The notes under the pieces: model-generated | The model's input: only the letters and a program-made list of their open reading frames with translations | Database searches by the model: none | What the model was told of the DNA's origin: nothing | Source of the DNA: Medicago truncatula | Lineage: Eukaryota > Streptophyta > Magnoliopsida > Fabales > Fabaceae | Assembly: GCF_003473485.1 (NCBI RefSeq) | Contig: NC_053042.1 | Coordinates: 3,929,501 to 3,993,500, forward strand | Direction: 5' to 3' | DNA: 64,000 nucleotides | Made by a program: the position numbers and the translations under genes | Shown: positions 46,900-57,861 of the stretch, one piece after another | How positions within the stretch are numbered: the first letter of the stretch is position 1 | Layout of the letters: every line of letters begins with the position of its first letter

Positions 46900-47617
46900 C
46901 ATTTCCCCACAAACTCACACAGATAATGGCATAGCAAAACTGCAAAGAAAGTGACATCTGAGAATCAAAAGTTAAATCCAACGACACACCACACCTTACT
47001 GTTCACTGTGTTATTTACTTCTACCATGTCTCAACTCAACCACATTGTCATAGATAGCACTTGCATATACATAACAGTTTAAAGAAAGAGAAAAGAAAAA
47101 AAACCAAAATGTAAAAAAGAAAGAAACTATAAGAGAGAGAAAGAAAGAAAGTGTTTCTGCAGAGTTTGCAGGTTTTTAGCAGAAATGGTGGCAGATGGTT
47201 TTTTAACTTTACATGTGAAATTATTTTTTGCTCTCATTTTTCTTTGGTGCTAGCTAGTAGCTATGTTATGTTTGTATGGCAGAAACAATGATGTGATTGA
47301 ACATCTAAAGCTTATTATTATTATTACTCATTCATAATAATTTCAGAAGCTTTGAAAATCCAACTCTTTCTTCATTTCACATAAAAAGCTATATTATTTG
47401 GAGAATACACAGAAGAATACTCTTTAACTCACTTCACCTTACCCTTTCAATGGTTCCTAGTGAGTACTACAGTTGAAGAAGGAGTCTAGTATAAGAAAAT
47501 AAGAACACCCTTTTGTTCTTTTTCTCTTATTGTGGCTGTTTTTTAAGAAGTGGTTCTAGAAGGAAAGAGGTTTTTGGTGGTTGTTGAGTGGTTTTGTTTG
47601 GTACTTTGGTTGGAGCT
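46900..47617 (+). promoter_or_regulatory. Promoter and 5' leader region of the ERECTA-like gene
   Basis: No clear TATA box. A GA-rich stretch at about 47,080-47,155 (AAGAGAGAGAAAGAAAGAAA) and a pyrimidine-rich region are of the kind seen in leaders of plant developmental genes. Several short upstream ATGs precede the true start at 47,618. Leader limits are not fixed. Confidence 0.35.
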
Positions 47618-50600
47618 ATGGCATTTGAATTTGGAGTTGTTTTTGTTCTTGTTTTGCTCAGTTGTTTCAATGTCAATTCAGTGGAATCAGATGATGGTGA
47701 GTGTTGTAGTTTTACTCTTCCAAGGTTGTTTTTCTTATTGTTCCCTTTTTGGAATGGAGAGAACACAACAATATTCAAAGTTTGAAGCTTTGTCAACAAG
47801 TTGTGATTTTTATGGTTGTCATTGTTACAAAGCTGAATACTCCATGTGCTTTTTTCTTTGTTTTTTGATGAAGGGTATTGGACAAAACACTTAAAAGTTT
47901 GAATTTTTAATTATTATTTATATTATTTTTTACTTGGTTTCTTCATCCACAACCAAATGGGTTATTACCTTAACCGTTATTAGTTAGTCCCAATTTTTTA
48001 TTTGAAAAAAAGTCAGCTCCTTTTCTTTTTCTGTTGAATAACATTAAACTTGGTTATAGTTTGGATCTTGTTAATTTTCTTTTAATTATGTTTCCAACTT
48101 CAACAATGTTGGCATGAAGTATATATTAACAAGATGAAGACTATATGGTATCAATAATGCTAAAATATGTTTGAATGTCTCAATTGAAGGGTCAACAATG
48201 TTGGAGATCAAGAAGTCATTCAGGGATGTGGATAATGTTTTATATGATTGGACTGACTCACCAACATCAGATTATTGTGCTTGGAGAGGGATTACATGTG
48301 ATAATGTCACCTTCAATGTTGTTGCACTGTGAGTTTCCTTGGACACTAAATTATTAATTAATATTCTTCGCCTTTATTGTCAGTGAATAACAATCAATTT
48401 ATATGATTTCAGCAATCTTTCTGGTTTGAATCTTGATGGCGAAATTTCGCCTACAATTGGGAAACTTCAAAGCTTGGTGTCTATGTAAGTAATTTTATGT
48501 CATCTTTAACACTATTTTTCATTTCATTCATTGTTGTTTTTTGCTTATCCTTCTTTGTAACTTGTTTGATACAGCGATTTAAAACAAAATCGGTTATCAG
48601 GTCAGATACCAGACGAGATTGGCGACTGCTCTCTGTTGCAAACCTTGTATGTTTTCACTTCACAACTAGAAGAACTGAATTCAGTTTGTACTTAGACCTC
48701 ATAGTGATTTAAGAACTTGGCTGTTTCATTGTGTTCTCAGGGACTTTTCGTTTAACGAAATTCGGGGGGATATACCATTTTCAATTTCTAAGCTGAAACA
48801 ATTGGAATTTCTGTGAGTTTTTCCAAGCGTAGTTCAATGATTTTGAAATTTTTGTTTACCGATTCTCAGAATAGATCCTGACAGATCTTTCCTTGTATAT
48901 TATTGTATCTCAGGGTTTTGAGGAATAATCAGTTGATTGGACCAATTCCTTCAACATTGTCTCAGATTCCTAACTTGAAATATTTGTAAGTTATTTTTAG
49001 TATTTTTTTCATTAACCTCCTTACGTTACTAATTATAGCTTCTGTGACAAACATTCTTATCTCATGACTATATTTTTTAGGGACCTTGCACACAATAATC
49101 TTAGTGGTGAAATTCCAAGGCTTCTATACTGGAATGAAGTTTTGCAGTATCTGTAAGTATAAACAAAGTATGTGAAATTATCATTATCAGTTCTGTGAAG
49201 TTTTTTGTCTCACGTTTTTATTATAATAATTAGGGGATTGCGAGGGAATAACTTGGTTGGTTCGCTATCTCCGGACATGTGCCAATTAACTGGATTGTGG
49301 TATTTGTAAGTTACACACTCACTTTTTTTATTCCAAGTCCTCAAAATGTGCATTTTTTGAAGGATATGATGATATGATTAATTTCTTCCTTTTATTTCTG
49401 TAGTGATGTGAAAAACAATAGCTTGACAGGAAATATTCCTGAAAACATAGGCAACTGCACCTCCTTCCAAGTCTTGTATGTAATCCTACTATATACTTTG
49501 TCTGAGATGCCTTGTTTGTTTTCTTGTTACTTTTATAACATCTTATGTTGATGCCAGGGATTTATCTTCCAACGAGCTAACCGGAGAGATTCCATTCAAT
49601 ATCGGTTTTCTACAAATAGCAACCTTGTATGAATTACATGTTTTTTTTCTTTTTAAGTTATATCTTGTAAGAATGATATTTGGTCATTTCACTTCCCTTC
49701 TATAGGAATGCTTTAACAGATCTGTTTGTAATCTGTAGGTCATTGCAAGGCAATAATCTTTCTGGACATATTCCACCCGTGCTTGGTCTCATGCAAGCGC
49801 TTACTGTGTTGTAAGCACTTTCTTTCCGTCGATTATAAATTGTAATTTATGTTTTATATATTATAATAAGTGATCATTAACTTAATTCTATTCCAAATTT
49901 TTGATCCAGAGACTTGAGTTATAACATGCTAACTGGATCAATCCCTCCTATTTTGGGTAATTTGACTTACACAGCAAAATTGTAAGTATTCATTAGTCGA
50001 TCGTGTCCTAATTTGTCCTAATTTTGGGTAATTTGACTTACAATCTATGAATATTTGTAGGTACTTGCATGGAAATAAGCTGACTGGCTTCATCCCTCCG
50101 GAGCTTGGAAATATGACACAGCTTAATTATTTGTAAGAATCTTAATCTAGAAGCTACCCGTCAACCCTCAAATAGTTAATGATCATTTCAATTTAATTTT
50201 CACGAAAATTTTACTTCAGATCAGCCATTAATATGCAACCTTTTGTAGGGAACTGAATGATAATCTCCTAAGTGGACATATCCCTCCCGAGCTTGGAAAG
50301 CTTACTTCTCTATTTGACTTGTAAGTATTGTTTCTTTGAAGTTTCACTTTTATTGGTATCTGTTGTAGTTTTCAGGAGTCATCTATCCTTCTTGCAGAAA
50401 TGTTGCTAACAACAATCTTGAGGGGCCAATTCCCAGTGACCTTAGCTTGTGTACAAGCCTTACCGGCCTGTAAGCAACAAAACTTAAACTCTTAGATTGT
50501 TATAAGTTAGCAAATCATTTATGTGATGGATTTTTCTCCTCTCTTAGAAATGTGCATGGGAATAAGCTGAATGGAACAATACCTGCTACTTTTCATAGCT

Positions 50601-53600
50601 TGGAGAGTATGACTTCTCTGTAAGTTTCTCCTTGAAATTTTTTTTTGAACTTGTAATTCTATCATGCATGAAGAGTAGTCTTGATTGGATTAATAATTTA
50701 ATTAAATGTCTTAAGTTATTTCTATAACAAAAGATAAAAAGTCAATTGTTTTTCATAGATGATATTAGCTGATTCCATAAGCTTTTCTAGATAGTCTTGT
50801 AAGTCCTTATGCCAGTAGATAAATTCAAATAAGCCAATTCAAACATGCTTCTTTTGTTCATTCATGTTCTATTTTTTTTAAGAACATTTTGGTCTATATA
50901 CATGCATGCACATCATGCTTGGCCATTTTCAGTTCGAGCTTCAATCATTTACTCAATTTGCTCGTTTTGTTGGTCTTCTGTAGGAATCTTTCGTCAAACA
51001 ACCTTCAGGGTCCCATTCCAATTGAATTGTCACGGATTGGTAATTTGGATACATTGTAAGTATGAATTATTTTGTAGTTTATCTCCTTAAGCTCATATCT
51101 TTGATTTTATATTAATAGATTATTTCTTCCAGGGATATTTCAAACAACAAAATATCTGGACCAATTCCTTCTTCCCTTGGTGACTTGGAACATCTTCTGA
51201 AGCTGTGAGTTATTTGCTTAGTTATTATTTCTTGGAATCTTTATTGTTTTCCTATCACTAATTACGAATTGTTTGTACTCATTTTGTTAGGAATCTGAGC
51301 AGAAACAATTTAACAGGACCTATTCCCGCAGAGTTTGGTAATCTCAAAAGTATCATGGAAATGTAAGTTATATATTTTTCTAATGAAAATTTTAAGTATT
51401 AGTTTATTTGTTTTATTCCCTTGATTATTCTATTTGCTTCTATGTGGCAGTGATCTTTCCCATAACCAACTCTCTGAGATGATTCCTGTAGAACTTGGTC
51501 AGCTTCAGAGCATAGCATCATTGTAAGCTGTTTTTTTAAAATCTTTTTCAATGTTTATTGTGCATTGGTTTTTCATAGAATTGTTGAATTTTCTTTTCCC
51601 TTTTTATTTACTTGGTTTGAAATAAAATGTAGGAGACTTGAAAACAATGACTTAACTGGGGACGTGACATCACTTGTAAATTGTCTTAGTCTCTCTCTGC
51701 TGTGAGTTTAGCATTTTTTTGAACAAATTTTGCCATGATATTTCCTTACATACCATGTCACCTTTACCTAATATAATTTGACTATCTATTCCGAATTTTT
51801 CAGTAATGTGTCCTATAACCAGCTAGTTGGTCTTATTCCCACAAGCAACAACTTCACCAGGTTTTCACCTGACAGGTTAGTGGCATTAATTATGGAATAT
51901 TCTCATTATTTCATTTAAGTTTTAAAACAATGTAATCCAGTCGGTTATGAACATGTTCTATTGCATTGTTTGATTGATACAACCTTTTATATGCAGTTTC
52001 ATGGGAAACCCAGGTCTTTGTGGTAATTGGCTGAATTCTCCATGTCAAGGTTCTCATCCTACGGAACGTGGTAAGCTGAACCTGCATGTGAAGTGATTTT
52101 AAGGTGCCTATAAGTATTTTGAGATGCGGCTTCTTGATGTATTTTCTGTAACTTGCAGTTACATTATCTAAGGCAGCTATACTGGGAATTACTCTTGGTG
52201 CCCTTGTAATTCTTCTGATGATACTGCTGGCTGCTTTCCGACCACACCATCCGTCTCCGTTTCCGGATGGATCACTCGAGAAACCTGGTGACAAATCAAG
52301 TAATAATTCTTATCCTGCCTGGGTCCAAAAAGTTGTTTTGGTTAGAAGTTGTAATGATAGTTTATTTTCTTTAGTATTCTATCAATCTCTTTATCAACGC
52401 TGAAGTTGATAAGTAGCTACTGACGGCATGAACTTGGATATTGACAGTTATTTTCTCACCTCCGAAGCTAGTGATTCTTCATATGAACATGGCACTTCAT
52501 GTGTACGACGATATCATGAGGATGACTGAAAACCTGAGTGAGAAGTATATAGTTGGAAGTGGTGCGTCTAGTACGGTTTATAAATGTGTTCTTAAAAATT
52601 GCAAGCCTGTTGCCATTAAGAGGCTCTATTCTCACTATCCGCAATACTTGAAAGAATTCGAGACTGAACTTGCGACAGTCGGCAGCATTAAGCACCGGAA
52701 TCTGGTCTGTCTCCAAGGCTACTCTTTGTCACCATATGGCCACCTTCTCTTTTATGACTACATGGAAAATGGTAGTCTATGGGATCTTCTTCATGGTAAT
52801 TCACTGTTTTTTGAATGTTGCACACATGCATTTGCAATCTATTTAGAAGCATTTGTCTTAAACTATCAAGCGCCAAACTACACACGACATTGACACTGAG
52901 ACATTGATATTTGTTTAATCAATTCATTAGATGACAACCAGAGTACATTGAAGATTTTTTTATGACTTTGTTATTTTCATTACTCTCAGGGCCAAGTAAG
53001 AAGAAAAAACTTGATTGGCATCTGCGTTTGAAAATAGCACTTGGAGCAGCGCAAGGGCTCTCATATTTACACCATGATTGCAGTCCTCGCATCATCCACA
53101 GGGATGTGAAATCTTCAAATATTTTACTAGACTCAGATTTTGAGCCACATCTCACAGATTTTGGCATTGCCAAAAGCCTATGCCCTACAAAGTCCCATAC
53201 TTCTACTTACATAATGGGCACAATTGGATACATAGACCCTGAGTATGCCAGAACTTCCCGACTCACGGAGAAATCCGATGTCTACAGCTATGGTATTGTT
53301 TTGCTTGAATTGCTAACTGGGAGAAAAGCTGTTGACAATGAGTCCAACCTCCATCATCTAGTAAGTTTGGCTATACTCACCATCAAAGCATTTTTATTGC
53401 ACTGCTGCAAGCGTGCATGCGCACACATATAACATTGGTATTACATTGTTCTAGATGTGTGTTTTTTTGCTCTATAATCTATTGTCTGTGGATAGTCTAG
53501 ACAAGTTAGAATGCTTTTTACCTAATTTTCAAACCTTAAATGTTCACTCTTTGGACTTAAAAACATTGGTTGGCTTATGATTTGAGATTGTGTTAGAACA

Positions 53601-54377
53601 ACAAACAACACTGGATTCAAAAGTAAACAGATATGAAAAGCACAAACAAATAACACACATTCTTAAGGTTTATCAATTAGAATATGTGTTTAGATATTAT
53701 GATCCAATTTACTAGATTACACCTGAAACGTATCATGAGTGACCTGGCCGCTAATCAGTAAACTATAAGCATGCCCAACAGGTTGCATTTCCAATATGCT
53801 AAAATATCAATCTATACTTCATTGTATTAGTATTTTGTGTACTTGAATGAGGCATTTTGCTATCCTTTGACTTCTGAATTTCTATGAATGAAGCTTTTAA
53901 GAATTGCAGACTGTATTCAGAGACTGTTGGCTATTTATTTTCTTGCTCCCACATTGTCTATCTGATTTCATTTTCATATGATTACGACTATCTTAATTTT
54001 TGCAGATTTTGTCCAAGACAGCTAGCAATGCAGTAATGGAAACGGTTGATCCCGACGTAACTGCCACATGCAAGGACCTAGGAGCAGTAAAGAAAGTTTT
54101 TCAGCTTGCTCTATTATGCACAAAGAGGCAGCCAGCCGATAGACCAACGATGCATGAAGTTTCACGTGTATTAGGAAGTCTCATGCCGTCAGTCGCTCCC
54201 GCGAAACAACTAACTCCTCTACAGCCGGCATCTCATCCATCTGCCAAAGTTCCATGCTACATGGATGAGTATGCAAATCTCAAGACTCCTCATTTGGTCA
54301 ACTGTCCTTCCATGAGCACTTCAGATGCTCAACTCTTTCTCAAGTTTGGAGAAGTTATCTCCCAGAACAGTGAGTGA
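47618..54377 (+). CDS. ERECTA: ERECTA-type leucine-rich-repeat receptor kinase
   Basis: Plasma-membrane receptor kinase that in Arabidopsis perceives EPF/EPFL peptides with TMM and co-receptors and controls stomatal pattern and organ growth. 27 exons: 47618-47696, 48190-48328, 48413-48484, 48575-48646, 48741-48812, 48914-48985, 49081-49152, 49234-49305, 49404-49475, 49558-49626, 49739-49810, 49910-49981, 50061-50132, 50249-50320, 50398-50469, 50548-50619, 50984-51055, 51133-51204, 51291-51362, 51451-51522, 51633-51701, 51804-51875, 51997-52070, 52159-52287, 52448-52795, 52990-53360, 54006-54377. They sum to 981 residues with no stop. Signal peptide (1-21), LRRs mostly one per 72-bp exon, membrane span at about 581-602, kinase with GSGASSTV loop, AIK Lys near 676, HRD near 771-773 and DFG near 791-793, so likely active. 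The end [10 protein letters not shown] favours ERECTA over ERL1/2. One LRR reads LSEMIP where LSGxIP is usual. Confidence 0.95.
50670..50848. mobile_element. Tourist-related MITE in ERECTA intron 16
   Basis: The right part (GATAAATTCAAATAAGCCAA then TTCAAACATG) and the internal TTTCTATAACAAAAGATAAA match the element at 60,325-60,588. Intron 16 (50,620-50,983) is 364 bp while most neighbours are about 80-110 bp, which the insertion explains. Left end worn. Confidence 0.6.
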
Positions 54378-55108
54378 AGATTTTGAAAGAATCAGTTATC
54401 AAATTCAAGTTCAAGAGTCATGTATATTAAAAATCCCAAAAAGAAAAATGGGACAACAAATTTGATGATGAGGCATTTGAAAATGTGGTGTACAAGTTTT
54501 AATTAATTAATTAAAAAATGTGTATAAAAATTTAGTATGATATGATTTTAGTATAAGTTTTTTAGTGATGATGTTATCATTATGGACAAGAAAGATATTA
54601 TGTATGACCAACAACTTACAACAATATGAAAGGTGCAAGTAACCAAATTTGTTGTACTTTTCTGTTTGGTAGCACACAAGATTGATGTAATGAAGTTAAG
54701 GTAATGGGACCATTGAGCAGAGTGGGGTAGATAGGTGTTAATGGTATTAGTGCATAATGTGTGAACAGCAATAATGCACTGAATTTTTTAGCTGGCTTGA
54801 ATCAGTACTTGTCTGAATACTGGCAGTATTTCAGAAGGGGGTATCAATTGCCTCTTTTACTACACTACCTTGATTCCTTTATATTGATCTGAAGGTGCTA
54901 TCTATGTGTTATTGGTTTATCAAATTTTGTGTCACTTCACTTGGATCCCACTAGATTTTATTACTATGTCATTGGTTTTTGTGCCTTGTTGACTACAATA
55001 TGTGAAATTATTGATTGTACTAGCTTGTAAATAATGAAAATCTTGGTTTATTTTAGAATGGGGATTTGGAGAGGAGGGCTTAAGTCTATATTTTGATATA
55101 TGTGTTTT
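54378..55108. other. 3' flank of the ERECTA-like gene
   Basis: AT-rich 3'UTR and spacer. TTAATTAATTAATTAAAAAA near 54,500 is a simple repeat. No gene seen. Confidence 0.45.
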
Positions 55109-55290
55109 GAGAAATGATATTTGTACAACCATTTTGTTATAATTTTTGGACAACTTTCTCTCTCATACTCGCATTATATTCTTATTCTCTCTCTTTATTT
55201 TTTTCTCTATTGTTTTTGACCAATGAGAGAAGAGAATAATAAAGTTGTCCCAAAAATTGTTTAAAAAGGGTTGTACAAATATCATTACTC
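55109..55290. mobile_element. hAT-like MITE, sister of 40,008
   Basis: Ends GAGAAATGATATTTGTACAA and, reversed, GAGTAATGATATTTGTACAA, with the TCTCTC-rich interior of the 40-kb copy. Flanks TGTGTTTT and ATGTTTTA are alike but not identical, so an old 8-bp duplication is possible. Confidence 0.85.
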
Positions 55291-55562
55291 ATGTTTTATA
55301 TGAACATTATGATTAATAATCATATAATACTTCATTTACACTCTACACTTTATTGTGTTTATGATTAAAAAAGATGGTAAGCTTTTCCGTTCTTCTTCTC
55401 GTAAATCCTTCATCCAAATATATCTTAAGGTCGTTAGTAACCACTAGTAGTTGTGTTCTTTTGGACTTTGTTTACTTCAATTAGATAGTGGAATTCTGGA
55501 ACTGGAAAGTTAACATCTTTTACCTTCATATATATAAACCTTGTAAAATGAAATTTTCATTT

Positions 55563-56509
55563 GGAAGACCCTAATATGGACCCCTTATTTTAAGGTCCAC
55601 TCATGGTCCTTGTTAATTGACCGGCAATAATGGGTAATGCACTGTACACCCTCCTTTGAACAATGGGTAATACACTTTCAAGTTTACACCGGAACAAATT
55701 ACTTTCCTAATTTTGGTCATCCATTTCTTCTTCAACTCTTACCGTACAACTTCATTCCATGTAAATATGTGAATTTTGATTCTTGGGTATGTCGTTTCCA
55801 TAAAAGAAGAAAAATAGTCATCCGAATTTCAGCAATTCATAAATCTTTGTTGAACGTCAATCTCCAAAATTCTAAAATCCTTATATTTGCTGCCCTTATA
55901 TCTGGTCACCTTTCCCCCCACCGATTTCAGAACCACCATTCATGATGTTCTCTTTGTAGAACTTCCAAGGTCGAGTCCTTTAATATGAGAAAACACTACT
56001 ATAAAATTTTATTCCAATTAAACTGGATTCCAGGTTTGGATGAAGTCTATATGGTGAAGATGTTTATGGTGGTTGTTTTGTTGGCAAGAGTTAATGGTTG
56101 CAATAATAGTGTTGGCATTTACAATTCTGTTTGTCGAAAATAAATTGAAGCCTGTCATTTTCTGTTTAGTCCATATGCTATTGTTGCAATGAAAGCTCTG
56201 TTGCAGAATGTGCTATTTCTTCTTTAGATGTTGCTTACTTTTGGATGATGAAGTTTGTTAACACTGAATTTAATTAAATCATTGCGTGAATGATGGAATT
56301 GAATTTGGGAAGAAAAAGTGAGTAAGGGATTTGTTGTGCGAATGATTCACGTGGAAGGAGAATGTACATTGCTAGTTGAAGAAGAAATAAAGGAAAAAAA
56401 ATTGATGTTCCCATATAAACTAGAAGGGGTGTGTCTACCCACTATTGCCACTCAATTTGCAAGGTCCATGGATGGACCTTAAAATAAAGGGTCCATATTA
56501 GGGGCTCCC
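55563..56509. mobile_element. Mutator-like element with exact 9-bp target duplication
   Basis: TTTTCATTT stands on both sides (55,554-55,562 and 56,510-56,518). Ends are GGAAGACCCTAATATGGACC and, reversed, GGGAGCCCCTAATATGGACC, with the match going on for about 48 bp (TTATTTTAAGGTCCA..CATGG). 947 bp with no transposase; the frame at 55,637-55,945 inside it has no family signature. Confidence 0.88.
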
Positions 56510-56518
56510 TTTTCATTT

Positions 56519-57861
56519 TACATCTATAAATTATTGTACGGATGTTTGTAGTAAGTTTATTTTGATTTGTTTCATGACACCAATTATGCATATGGGTCTA
56601 AAACAGTTTATTAGAAATTAGTATTTTTTAGAAAAAAATCTTGCATGTTTACAAGTTGTTTTAATTGTCTTCAAAGATGTAGTTTAGTGATGTGAGTTAA
56701 GACGTCGAAGGAGTATTATGTTTTCAAAGAGACCTTTGGTTTGTCCAAATTTACATATAATGACACAAAAAATTGTATTTTTTTGTCCAAATAATTGAAG
56801 CAATTATTACTCTATAGAACCTACATAAGAAAGTGATACAAAATAAAGTCTTGAAAAATGAAGTTTTAGTTTCATCAGGATAAATGCTACAACCATCAAC
56901 TCTACCCAAAAAAAAAAATTAAATTAAATATAAAATAAAATGAAAAATATATGAAGCAGGTCAAAATAATGAAAAAGAAAAAAATACTGAATTTCTATGA
57001 TTCTGAGATCAAATTAAGATGATAGGTTTGTGAATAGGTCCCTCAACAACAACCCATGCATTTTATAAAATTTTACTCAAAGTTTGAATCAAAGTGTGAA
57101 TAGGTCCCTCTAACAACAACAACCCATAACAAGAGTGAAATGCAGATGAATCATATCTTTAAAATAAAATGCATGCATCATATGCCAAAAAGGTCAAGCT
57201 TTCCAGATTTTGAAAAGCATTTTCTGAAACCAATTTCTTTGAACTGTGAGAGATGATTAATATAGGTTCAATGTGCACATGAGGCTGGATCTTAGACTTG
57301 TTTCACAGTTACAACAAATATGTACTATTGTTACTTGTTAATATGTCCTACACTTTTTGTGTACAATCCTCAATCAATGACTTTAACCATATGAAATTTC
57401 CGAATGTGAATTACTTTCGGAATATGGTGATACTATGAAACACAAACTCATACACGAACACGAAACGGACACGTCAACATCAATAATAATTTGAGAAAAT
57501 GACATAATTCAATGTAATCATGCGTGTCAGTGTCATGTCGGACACCATATTATCCCACACAGAAACACGCCTAATCAAAGGAGTATCTTGCTTAAGCTTA
57601 ATTGCTTCATAGGGTGATAAACAAACATAAATTGCAAACCCTTATTCTATATATGGGGAGAAAAAAATCAAGAAATCAAGAAAAGGAAGAATATTTAGAA
57701 AAGGGTTATACCGATATTCAAAGGATTGGAGTTCAAATCCTCGTGAAGGAAAAACATACCGACATAACAACCGATATACTAACATTTGTTTATCGAAATA
57801 AAAGTAAAATTACTAAATAACTCTAGAAAGACTAATATCCCAATCTAAATATGCCATGTCA
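56519..57861. other. Intergenic between ERECTA-like and MCTP genes
   Basis: AT-rich. A GAATAGGTCCCTC(T)AACAAC phrase is duplicated at about 57,031 and 57,096. A B-box-like GGAGTTCAAATCCTC lies near 57,728 without an A box. The frame at 57,602-57,820 has no family signature; the last 100 bp are probably the 3'UTR of the MCTP gene. Confidence 0.4.

Noticed and set aside
47527..47799. Open frames on both strands around the ERECTA start
   Set aside because: They overlap the leader, exon 1 and first intron of a well-supported gene.
57602..57820. 72-codon Lys/Glu-rich frame
   Set aside because: Low-complexity sequence in the likely 3' flank of the MCTP gene, with no matching family.
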